Positions 1-6,286 of a DNA stretch of 8,081 nucleotides are shown one piece after another. The notes beneath the pieces are model-generated. The model was not told the DNA's origin. It was given only the letters and a program-made list of their open reading frames with translations, and did not search any database. The stretch is from Blautia sp. (GTDB lineage: Bacteria > Bacillota > Clostridia > Lachnospirales > Lachnospiraceae). Within the stretch, counting starts at the first letter, position 1. Each line of letters begins with the position of its first letter. The DNA lies in the NCBI GenBank assembly GCA_017515945.1, contig JAFWDX010000438.1, forward strand, positions 1 to 8,081, read 5' to 3'. Made by a program: the position numbers and the translations under genes.

Positions 1-743
1 ACGGAAGCATTACTGTGCGTCAGCATCTGCATGGCATTCCGCAGACGGGTTTCCACCAGAAAATCCCAGGGCGTCTGGCCCGTTTCTTTCTCAAACAGCC
101 GCGAAAAATAATATTTGCTCAGGGAAACCGACCCGGCAATGTCATCCAGCGATATTTCTTCATTATAATGATCGTTTATAAAATACTTAGCCTGCCGTAC
201 CGGATTGTCATCCACCAGATTCAGGCTTCCGGTAAGTGAGCAGAGCATGGTTGTGATCAGCATGGAAATGGTGTGGTCGTTCGGCACCGGCACCATAGTC
301 TCCCGTTTCAGGGAATTCAGCAAATACTGGATGCGGGAATCCTTGTGAAAGACAGGGCCGTTATTCTCCGTGAGAAGACGGTAATAGGCAGGCAGCGCTG
401 CGCCATGCAGCATATACTGCTGCATCCTGGTAACGGTTTCCGCCTTATACATATGATGTTTCCGGAGATCAAGCAGGACCATATGGCTGTCCGTCAGACT
501 GAATCTTTTATCCTCATAGTCCACCGTGACCTTTCCGGACAGAACATTCATCAGCAGATAGCAGTCCAGTATATCGCGGTCAACCCGGTAGGAACTGTCG
601 CAGACGTATTCGTCACTCCAGGTCAGATAATACAGATTTCTTCTGGCAAATTCTGAGCTGAAGTGAAAGCCGCGCCCATGCCGGGAAAGTATTCCCTTTT
701 CATTGGGGATTATCGATTTTTTCTGAACCCGGTTCAGTTCCAT
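1..743 (-). CDS. AraC-family transcriptional regulator, 3' end cut by the window
   Basis: Transcription factor with an N-terminal sensor-like region and a C-terminal AraC DNA-binding domain. The frame is open from ATG at 743 to the window edge, giving 247 codons. Residues about 20-160 fit a cupin-like ligand-sensing region, but this part is divergent and I assign it by position and length. The DNA-binding domain starts near residue 185, with the first helix-turn-helix in ISLDDIAGSVSLSKYYFSRL followed by FEKETGQTPWDFL. The second helix-turn-helix, expected about 20-40 residues further on, lies outside the window. The start is decided by the ribosome binding site: AAGGAGG lies directly against an in-frame ATG at 749, leaving no spacing, but six bases before the ATG at 743. 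It lies just past a strong terminator, so it probably has its own promoter. It is the likely sensor-regulator of the adjacent transport operon (inference). Its DNA-binding domain is close to that of the short AraC protein next door. Confidence 0.9.
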   Translation of the reverse strand, partial: MELNRVQKKSIIPNEKGILSRHGRGFHFSSEFARRNLYYLTWSDEYVCDSSYRVDRDILDCYLLMNVLSGKVTVDYEDKRFSLTDSHMVLLDLRKHHMYKAETVTRMQQYMLHGAALPAYYRLLTENNGPVFHKDSRIQYLLNSLKRETMVPVPNDHTISMLITTMLCSLTGSLNLVDDNPVRQAKYFINDHYNEEISLDDIAGSVSLSKYYFSRLFEKETGQTPWDFLVETRLRNAMQMLTHSNAS

Positions 744-757
744 ACGCATCCTCCTTG
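741..757 (-). promoter_or_regulatory. Ribosome binding site that sets the AraC start
   Basis: On the minus strand an AAGGAGG core is followed by ATGCGT and then ATG. The first in-frame ATG (749) abuts the Shine-Dalgarno core, so the second (743), spaced six bases from GGAGG, is the better initiation codon. Confidence 0.7.
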
Positions 758-785
758 CCTTCCTGACCGTCTGTCGTATGGAATC

Positions 786-791
786 AGTATA
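786..791 (-). promoter_or_regulatory. Candidate -10 box for the downstream AraC gene
   Basis: TATACT on the minus strand lies about 43 bases before the AraC start at 743 and just after the terminator. No acceptable -35 hexamer is present at 16-18 bp; that position falls in the terminator's T-run. The gene needs a promoter here unless it relies on read-through. The call rests on the hexamer and its position only. Confidence 0.25.
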
Positions 792-805
792 CATCCGAAC
801 CGGAT

Positions 806-835
806 AAAAAAACAGACCCGGTCTCCCGGGTCTGT
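806..835 (-). terminator. Rho-independent terminator of the transport operon
   Basis: A perfect 10-bp GC-rich stem (arms 812-821 and 826-835) closes a 4-base loop. On the minus strand it is followed by six T residues. It begins six bases after the stop codon of the short AraC gene, so it ends the transport operon and separates it from the next AraC gene. No T-run follows on the plus strand, so it works in one direction. Confidence 0.92.
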
Positions 836-841
836 CGTGTT

Positions 842-1228
842 TCAGGGGGAAAAGCAGTCCATATGATCGCCGAAACAGACCGTCTCTCCTGGTTTGCTGC
901 GGAATTGTCTGCGAAATGCGCCCGGCGTGCAGTCGGCATATCGCCTGAAAACCCGGATCAGGCCGGACGCATTGGCAAACCCGCAGGCCACAGCGATCTC
1001 ATTGACCGTCGTCCGGCTGCCGGCCAGCAGCTGCATGGCAGCCCGGACCCTGGTTCTGGTGAGATATTCCCAGGGAGCGCACCCTGTCTCTTTTTCAAAC
1101 AGCCTTACAAAATAGTATTTGCTCAGCGAAGCCGCCCCGGCAATATCTTCCAGGGAGATATTGCTGCCATAATTGGCCTCGATAAAACGCTTCGCTTTCA
1201 GAATGGGATCCGACTCCAGTTCTTTCAT
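842..1228 (-). CDS. Short AraC-type DNA-binding protein lacking a sensor domain
   Basis: A 128-residue protein that is almost entirely an AraC DNA-binding domain. The first helix-turn-helix is ISLEDIAGAASLSKYYFVRL. The second lies in VNEIAVACGFANASGLIRVF and ends with the family-typical TPGAFRRQF. Usual AraC regulators are about 250-300 residues with an N-terminal sensor, which is absent; the space upstream is occupied by the permease gene. Start choice: ATG at 1228 follows GAGGAG by three bases. Alternatives in frame are ATG 1249 and GTG 1300, which would overlap the permease end by 20 bases; neither has a visible Shine-Dalgarno. It is the last gene of the transport operon and ends six bases before the terminator. 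About 37 of 57 aligned residues match the AraC protein at 743, so the two are paralogues. It could be a constitutive DNA binder, a competitor of its paralogue, or a decaying truncated copy. Confidence 0.75.
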   Translation of the reverse strand: MKELESDPILKAKRFIEANYGSNISLEDIAGAASLSKYYFVRLFEKETGCAPWEYLTRTRVRAAMQLLAGSRTTVNEIAVACGFANASGLIRVFRRYADCTPGAFRRQFRSKPGETVCFGDHMDCFSP

Positions 1229-1280
1229 GTTCTCCTCAAAAATCCGCATCGCTTCAGAGGCCGGCCAGGATCCGGTGCTC

Positions 1281-2273
1281 TCAGTTCCGGGGTTTCTCAC
1301 GCATCATGGCAAAGATAACGGCAATTACGATAATGGCGCCTTCTGCGATCTGCTGCCAGTAGGCATCTACGGCCATAAGCGTCAGTCCCTGCCGGATCGT
1401 GCCCAGAATCAGTGTACCCACGATCACGCCCCAGATAGTGCCTTTGCCGCCCATGGGGCTTGTGCCGCCGATAATGCTGGCGGAAATGGCGGACATCTCA
1501 TAGTTCTGCGCCGCGCCCGGATTAACGGAAAGCACGCGTCCCGCAAAAACGAAAGCAGCCACTCCATACATGACGCCCGCAAACGCATAGATCGTGATCA
1601 GCGTTTTATTGATATTGATACCGGTTACTCTTGCTGCGCCGATGTTCCCGCCGATGGCAAACGTATCACAGCCGAATTTGGTATAGTTCAGAAGAACCCA
1701 GGAGATCGCGACACAGATGAAAAAGATAAGGGCCGGCACGGGCAGGATGCCGATCTTGCCGCCGATCTTACTGTAGGAAGGGATCAGCTGTGTAACCGGC
1801 TTTCCGGCTGTGATGACCTGGGCCAGTCCTCTGGCAATGTAGAAGGTACCGAGCGTCGCGATCCAGGGGAACAGTTTCAGTTTCGCCACCATAGCCCCGT
1901 TCAGGGCGCCGAGCAGGCCTCCGAAAATCAGGGCCACCAGCAGCGGGGCCCAGATCCCCAGCTGCGGCAGGAACGGGAATATCCGGTTGCTGGCTGTCGC
2001 CAGCTGGCCAAAGGAAGAGCTCACAACCGCCGCCAGCGCCACCATGGAACCTGCCGACAGGTCAATGCCTCCGGAGATGATGATAAAGGTCACTCCCAAA
2101 GCCATAATGCCATAGATGGATCCCTGTGTCAGAATACCCTGAATGTTGCTGAGAGAAAGAAAGCTGATGCCATTGATCAGGGTCATGACAAGCACAAGAG
2201 CCAGAAGCATGACCAGGATTCCGTATGTCCCCAGAAACTTCGATATGGCGCTCGCTTTATTCGTATTCTGCAT
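1281..2273 (-). CDS. Sugar ABC transporter permease, RbsC type (second permease)
   Basis: Integral membrane protein of 330 residues, normal length for the RbsC/BPD_transp_2 family, with about ten hydrophobic segments. Family marks are GIDLSAGSM at residues 69-77 and the conserved loop EMSAISASIIGGTSPMGGKG at 259-278, which normally contacts the ATPase. It forms part of the membrane channel that passes substrate from the lipoprotein receptor to the cytoplasm. The ATG start has a strong AGGAGG eight bases upstream and lies 27 bases after the stop of the first permease. It differs clearly from the first permease, so the transporter is probably a heterodimer, as in systems such as LsrC/LsrD (known for the family; inferred here). 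The substrate cannot be told from the sequence. Confidence 0.93.
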   Translation of the reverse strand: MQNTNKASAISKFLGTYGILVMLLALVLVMTLINGISFLSLSNIQGILTQGSIYGIMALGVTFIIISGGIDLSAGSMVALAAVVSSSFGQLATASNRIFPFLPQLGIWAPLLVALIFGGLLGALNGAMVAKLKLFPWIATLGTFYIARGLAQVITAGKPVTQLIPSYSKIGGKIGILPVPALIFFICVAISWVLLNYTKFGCDTFAIGGNIGAARVTGININKTLITIYAFAGVMYGVAAFVFAGRVLSVNPGAAQNYEMSAISASIIGGTSPMGGKGTIWGVIVGTLILGTIRQGLTLMAVDAYWQQIAEGAIIVIAVIFAMMREKPRN

Positions 2274-2300
2274 AATTCATTCCTCCTATCCCTGTTCGCA

Positions 2301-3284
2301 TCAGTTCGAGCTGTTCCTGCGTACGTCCAGCGCGCAGGCAAATACAATCACAAGACCGACCGCGATCGTCTGCCAGCTGGATTCGATCTTCAGAAGCGTC
2401 AGTCCGTTCCGGAGTACGCTGATAATCAGCGCACCCACTACCGTGGTACGGATGGATCCCGTCCCGCCGGAAGGGCTGGCCCCGCCTATGATGCAGGAAG
2501 CAATGGCGATCAGCTCGTAACCGACCGCTGCACCCGGATGTATGGCATTCGCGCGGGCCGCAACGATCAGGCCGGCCACAGAACACATCAGACCGGAAAA
2601 CGCATAGATTATGATCTTCCGGGAAGGAACCTTTACGCCCGAAACGGCTGCTGCTCTCTCATTCGTCCCGATGGCGTATACAGATTTGCCGAATACCGTT
2701 CTTCTCAGAAGCACAGAGTCCACGACGATGAGCACCAGGAACACCAGGACAACAGAAGGGACAACACCGAACAGGTTCTGTCCGAGAACCACATACCCAT
2801 TCGTCAGATTACTGACCGGCTGACCGCCTGTGATCAGAAGCGTGGCGCCCCGGAGAACCGTCGTCATGCCCAGTGTGACAATAAAGGGCGGTGTGTTGAA
2901 TGTCGAAATCAGGAACCCGTTGAAGGCACCGATCAGAAATCCCGCCGCAAGTGTGATAAAAACCGGAACAATAAACGGGAGTTCGGGAAGTCCCGGGAAA
3001 ACCTTGCCGGCAGCTGCCGTGGCTGTCTGTCCGAAGCTGGCCCCCAGGACACCCGCAAAAGCAACCTCCGCGCCCGCAGCCAGGTCGATGCCGCCGGAAA
3101 TGATCACATAGGTCATGCCCAGCGCCATGCAGCCGTATACGGTCGCCGCATTCAGGACGCTCATGATATTGTCAACAGAGATAAATGCCGGACGGACAAT
3201 TGTAATCAGCACACACATTGCGATCAAAATGACATAGGTACCGTTGTTCGCCATCAGTTCTTTCAGGTTTTTTGTCTTGCCCAT
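2301..3284 (-). CDS. Sugar ABC transporter permease, RbsC type (first permease)
   Basis: A 327-residue integral membrane permease of the RbsC/BPD_transp_2 family with about ten hydrophobic segments. The family motif GIDLAAGAE is at residues 65-73, and the ATPase-contact loop ELIAIASCIIGGASPSGGTG at 257-276. The C-terminal segment around LRNGLTLLKIESSWQTI (291-307) is also family-typical. The ATG start follows an AGGGGG ribosome binding site that sits right against the natural stop codon of the ATPase gene. Only 13 bases separate that stop from this start, so the two are tightly linked and probably translationally coupled. If ribosomes stop early at the internal TAG of the ATPase, coupled translation of this permease could fall (inference). 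It pairs with the second permease to form the channel. Confidence 0.93.
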   Translation of the reverse strand: MGKTKNLKELMANNGTYVILIAMCVLITIVRPAFISVDNIMSVLNAATVYGCMALGMTYVIISGGIDLAAGAEVAFAGVLGASFGQTATAAAGKVFPGLPELPFIVPVFITLAAGFLIGAFNGFLISTFNTPPFIVTLGMTTVLRGATLLITGGQPVSNLTNGYVVLGQNLFGVVPSVVLVFLVLIVVDSVLLRRTVFGKSVYAIGTNERAAAVSGVKVPSRKIIIYAFSGLMCSVAGLIVAARANAIHPGAAVGYELIAIASCIIGGASPSGGTGSIRTTVVGALIISVLRNGLTLLKIESSWQTIAVGLVIVFACALDVRRNSSN

Positions 3285-3297
3285 ATCAGCGCCCCCT

Positions 3298-4812
3298 TTA
3301 CTGCTCTTCCCGGGTAATGCCGGAAGACAGCTCCATCAGCTGTTCCGCCGTGACCGTTCCGTCATTGTCAAGAATTCCCATGCAGTCTCCCTCGTGCATG
3401 ACCATGATACGGTCAGACATACCCATTACCTCCGGCTGTTCGGAAGAAATCATGATCACACTCTTTCCGGCAGCGACCAGTTCTCCGATCAGGCGGTGGA
3501 TCTCCGACTAAGCACCGACATCGATTCCCCTGGTCGGCTCATCCATAATGATGATATCCGGAGATGTCATCAGCCATCTGGCGACCAGGACCTTCTGCTG
3601 GTTGCCGCCGGACAGATTTTTGATCAGCTGCTTCTGACTTGGCGTTTTGATCGCTATTTTTTCGATATACTCGGCACAGTCCTCCCGCATTTTTTTCAGG
3701 TTCAGGAGCCTGCCCGGGCCGACATACGCGTCGATGTTCGCGATCGTGGAGTTGAACTCGATGTCCTGAATGGGGAAAATGCCGTTTCCGCGCCGGTCTT
3801 CGGTAATAAAGGCCATTCCCGCATCGATGGAATCCTTGCCGCAGGTGGGATGGAAGTCCTTCCCTTTGAAGCGAACGGTTCCCGACTTTCTTTGCCGGAG
3901 TCCGAAGATCGTCTCCATGAGTTCCGTTCTTCCTGCGCCGACCAGACCGGACAGGCCAAATATCTCACCCTGCCGTACGGTAAAGGAAATATTCCGGAAA
4001 AGGGACTCGTGGCACAGATCCTTCACCTCCAGAACCACGTCGCCGATCGGCACCTTTACCTTGGGGAAAAGATTTTCCACGGAACGTCCGACCATCATCT
4101 CTATGATCTGGTCCTGCGTAATATCCGCTGTGTTGGCACTGGACACATATGTTCCGTCCCGGTATACCGATACGCGGTCGGTGATCTCTTTTATCTCATC
4201 CAGCTTATGCGAAATATAGATAACCGATCTGCCTTCCGCCTTCAGCTGACGGATGATCTTGAACAGCTGCTGCGTCTCTTTTTCCGTGATGGCACTGGAG
4301 GGCTCATCCATGATAATCAGCTTGGAATTGTAGGAAACTGCACGGGCAATTTCCACCATCTGCATCTTCGCGACGGTCAGATGCTTCATCAGCGTCCTGG
4401 GATCCTCGTCCAGTTCGATGATTTGCAGAACCTTTTTCGTGTCCTCGTACATTTTCTTCCAGTTCACCAGTCCCAATGCGTTGACCGGCTCACGGCCCAG
4501 CCAGATGTTTGCCATGATCGACCGGTCCTGCATGGGAGACAATTCCTGCTGGATCATGGACACGCCGAACTCCAGCGCATCCCTGGGTCCGTAATGCTGT
4601 CTTTCCACACCGTCAAAGACGATTTTGCCGCTCGTCGGCGGAAAAATGCCCATCAGGCAGTTCATCATGGTTGACTTGCCGGCTCCGTTTTCTCCGAGGA
4701 GGCCGTGTACCTCCCCCGCTTTTACCTTCAGCTGTATACCGCGCAGAGCCTTTACGCCTGGGAATTCTTTTGTGATGTCTGTCATCTCAAGCAAATATTT
4801 CTCTTCTGCCAT
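3298..4812 (-). pseudogene. Sugar ABC transporter ATP-binding protein (RbsA/MglA type) interrupted by in-frame TAG
   Basis: A double ATPase that would energise the sugar importer from the cytoplasmic face. The full frame is 504 codons, the usual RbsA length, but codon 435 is TAG (3510-3508). Before it, domain 1 has Walker A GENGAGKST (40-48), a degenerate signature LTVAKMQ (145-151), Walker B KLIIMDEP (164-171) and the H-loop His202. Domain 2 has the Arg-type Walker A GLVGAGRT (289-296) typical of the family, a perfect signature LSGGNQQKV (400-408) and Walker B IIIMDEPTRGIDVGA (420-434). After the TAG, 69 in-frame codons encode the normal family C-terminus, including SEIHRLIG and [15 protein letters not shown], and end in TAA. 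Family members normally have Lys after GIDVGA, so one base (AAG to TAG) explains the stop. ATG 4812 is preferred to TTG 4842. It may be a recent nonsense mutation, a sequencing error, or a suppressed codon. A 434-residue truncated product would lack the end of domain 2. Confidence 0.9.
3508..3510 (-). other. In-frame amber codon inside the ATPase gene
   Basis: The plus strand reads cta here, so the minus strand is TAG, directly after codons for GIDVGA and before SEIHRLIG. Both flanks stay in one frame, so this is a substitution rather than a frameshift. None of the seven natural gene ends visible in the window uses TAG (five TGA, two TAA), which leaves suppression open but is weak evidence. 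Confidence 0.95.
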
Positions 4813-4858
4813 ACCTTCTCTCTCGATCAAAATCCGAATCAAACAGGTTTTTTATAAA

Positions 4859-4885
4859 TAAAGTGAGGGGGGTGCCCTCACTTTA
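4859..4885 (-). terminator. Intra-operon hairpin between receptor and ATPase genes
   Basis: A perfect 11-bp inverted repeat (arms 4859-4869 and 4875-4885, 5-base loop) lies 39 bases after the receptor stop and 46 bases before the ATPase start. On the minus strand it is followed by an AT-rich TTTAT stretch rather than a clean T-run. It therefore looks like a partial terminator or an mRNA 3'-end stabiliser. Such elements commonly let a binding protein be made in excess of its membrane partners. On the plus strand nothing T-rich follows. Confidence 0.7.
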
Positions 4886-4924
4886 CTGTATTCAGCTCAG
4901 ACTATGTGTCCTCTTTCCGGCTCA

Positions 4925-6160
4925 TCAGTTCAGGCCGATGAATTCATCAACATTTTCCTGTGTTACCGGCACATACGGAATCCAGGTAATCCCGCTCTCC
5001 GGTGTAACGCCCTGCGCCATCTCGATGGCCTTCTGCACGGCGCCTCCGCCCTGTCCGACAGAATCCTGATACACGGTTCCCATCATCTCACCGGCCTTTA
5101 CGGATGCGCAGCCATCCGGTGTAGCATCAACACCGACGACAAGCACGTCTGTGCGGTTTGCCTTCTTCAGCGCTTCAACCGCGCCGAGAGCCATCTCATC
5201 GTTATTGGCGCAGATCGCATTCAGTTCCGTACCATAGGTGGACAGCCAGTTGTTCACGACATCGATGGCCTTGTCCCGCTGCCACTCGGCTGTCTCTTCC
5301 GCGATCACCTCAATATCCGGATAGGACTCCGCAAACACATCCTTCACACCCTGTGTACGCATGTAGGTCGCCTCGTGGTTCAGCTCGCCCTGCAGGATGG
5401 CCACCTTGCCGGACTGAAGGACCGGTCCTATCATCTCGCCCTGCATGATACCGGCCTCGATGGAATCGGAACCGACATAATGCACGCCGTCCGGAATCTC
5501 CGACTCATCCGCGAAGGGATTGACATTGCAGTACACAAGCGGAATGCCCTTATCGGCAGCTGCCTGGGTGATCGGCGCCATGGCGCTGGAATCAGCCGGT
5601 ACCACGACCAGACAGTTTACACCCTGCTGGATCAGCGCGTTGACCTGATCCTGCTGCTTGACAACGTCATTCTGCGCATCGGTTACAGTGATCTCGGCAC
5701 CCATTTCTTCTGCCTTCTTCTGTGCGGCAGATACGAGGTACGTCTGGAATGTATTGTTCATGTCTACGCAGGAATAGCCGACCTTGATGCCCTCGCCGGA
5801 AACCGTGGTCTCCTCTGCTGCGGAAGCAGCGGCTTCCGTCTCAGCGGCACTGGAAGCGGCAGCCTCGGAAACGCTGGATGCGGCAGCCTCAGAAGCGCTG
5901 GATGCGGCAGCCTCGGAAGCGCTGGATGCGGCAGCCTCGGAAGCGGCACTCTCGGCGGCACTGGATACGGCAGCCTCGGAAACAGCACTCTCCACAGCTT
6001 CAGAAGCGGCACTTTCCGCTGCTTCAGAAGCGGCGCTCACGGCTGCGCTGGATGCGGCAGCCTCGGAAGCAGCCTTGCTCGAAGAAGAACCGCCGCAGCC
6101 GGCCAGGAGCATACTGGCTGTAAGAGAAACACCAAGAAACACCTTTGCAAATTTTTTCAT
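4925..6160 (-). CDS. Sugar ABC transporter substrate-binding lipoprotein with long Ala/Ser/Glu linker
   Basis: The extracellular receptor of the importer, 411 residues. Residues 1-21 form a lipoprotein signal peptide (MKKFAKVF, hydrophobic core, lipobox LLAGC), so Cys22 is the predicted lipid anchor. Residues 23-124 are a low-complexity linker of Ala, Ser and Glu with repeats of SEAAASSA. The binding domain begins at IKVGYS (125) and runs to the C-terminus, about 287 residues, the usual size for a type-I periplasmic-binding fold (Peripla_BP_4). Family-like marks include YVGSDSIEAG, ICANNDEMALGAVEAL, VVGVDATPDG and a MglB-like GEMMGTVYQD. This suggests a sugar or polyol ligand, but I cannot name it. 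Start: ATG 6160 follows GAGGAGAAGGT and begins the signal peptide; the frame extends to 6277, but that extension lacks signal-peptide logic. An internal promoter with a consensus -10 box lies just upstream. Confidence 0.95.
   Translation of the reverse strand: MKKFAKVFLGVSLTASMLLAGCGGSSSSKAASEAAASSAAVSAASEAAESAASEAVESAVSEAAVSSAAESAASEAAASSASEAAASSASEAAASSVSEAAASSAAETEAAASAAEETTVSGEGIKVGYSCVDMNNTFQTYLVSAAQKKAEEMGAEITVTDAQNDVVKQQDQVNALIQQGVNCLVVVPADSSAMAPITQAAADKGIPLVYCNVNPFADESEIPDGVHYVGSDSIEAGIMQGEMIGPVLQSGKVAILQGELNHEATYMRTQGVKDVFAESYPDIEVIAEETAEWQRDKAIDVVNNWLSTYGTELNAICANNDEMALGAVEALKKANRTDVLVVGVDATPDGCASVKAGEMMGTVYQDSVGQGGGAVQKAIEMAQGVTPESGITWIPYVPVTQENVDEFIGLN
5789..6094 (-). repeat. Low-complexity coding repeat (Ala/Ser/Glu linker)
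   Basis: This segment encodes residues 23-124 of the binding lipoprotein. On the plus strand an identical 24-base unit beginning gctggatgcggc occurs at 5897-5920, 5921-5944 and 6047-6070. A one-mismatch copy is at 5873-5896, and degenerate versions fill much of the rest. The unit encodes eight residues, so gain or loss of copies keeps the frame. This architecture favours slippage or unequal recombination, and length may differ between strains. Confidence 0.9.
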
Positions 6161-6220
6161 ACCTTCTCCTCTCTTTTCCTTGTTTTCTGACGAAATGACG
6201 TTTTGTTTTTTCGTAATCTT

Positions 6221-6250
6221 ATTATAAATGACATATCCGGTATGATTCAG
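6221..6250 (-). promoter_or_regulatory. Internal promoter for the substrate-binding protein gene
   Basis: The minus strand has a perfect TATAAT -10 box (6226-6221) with an 18-bp spacer to a poor -35, CTGAAT (6250-6245, three of six consensus bases). The predicted start of transcription is near 6214, about 54 bases before the gene's ATG. A good -10 with a poor -35 is typical of activator-dependent promoters, which would fit the AraC regulators nearby (inference). Confidence 0.55.
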
Positions 6251-6281
6251 TCTCTGATCTTGTTCCGAAATTGTCATTTAT
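6224..6281. promoter_or_regulatory. 10-bp inverted repeat flanking the promoter, candidate operator
   Basis: ataaatgaca at 6224-6233 and its exact reverse complement tgtcatttat at 6272-6281 are separated by 38 bases. The inner arm overlaps the -10 box of the putative promoter, and the outer arm lies roughly 58-67 bases upstream of the predicted transcript start. This spacing suits a pair of regulator half-sites with looping. It could also be a weak AT-rich stem in read-through mRNA. No regulator can be assigned from sequence alone. Confidence 0.5.
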
Positions 6282-6286
6282 TGCTC

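Noticed and set aside
1229..1300. GTG 1300 or ATG 1249 as start of the short AraC gene
   Set aside because: Neither has a visible Shine-Dalgarno sequence, and the extra residues do not match the neighbouring AraC paralogue; ATG 1228 has GAGGAG. The choice is not certain.
1173..3317. 714-codon plus-strand open frame across both permease genes
   Set aside because: It is antisense to two clear permeases, has no family-like content, is rich in Arg, Asp, Gly and His as expected of an antisense shadow, and lacks a convincing ribosome binding site.
3298..3510. Frameshift or separate small gene after the amber codon
   Set aside because: Frame is unchanged on both sides and the downstream codons are the normal ATPase C-terminus, with no start codon and ribosome binding site of their own.
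3244..4674. 476-codon plus-strand frame opposite the ATPase gene
   Set aside because: Antisense shadow of an RbsA-type gene whose motifs are unmistakable on the minus strand.
5789..6094. Repeat array considered as CRISPR or a VNTR outside genes
   Set aside because: Units are contiguous with no unique spacers, follow codon phase and lie inside a gene, so it is a coding repeat.
4904..6190. 428-codon plus-strand frame with Gly/Ser-rich repeats
   Set aside because: Its repeats are the mirror of the Ala/Ser/Glu linker codons of the binding lipoprotein; no independent gene signals.
5784..6227. Plus-strand Ala/Ser-rich frame resembling a structural or adhesin-like protein
   Set aside because: Low-complexity repeats give open frames in several phases; the minus-strand phase continues into a signal peptide and a binding domain, this one into nothing.
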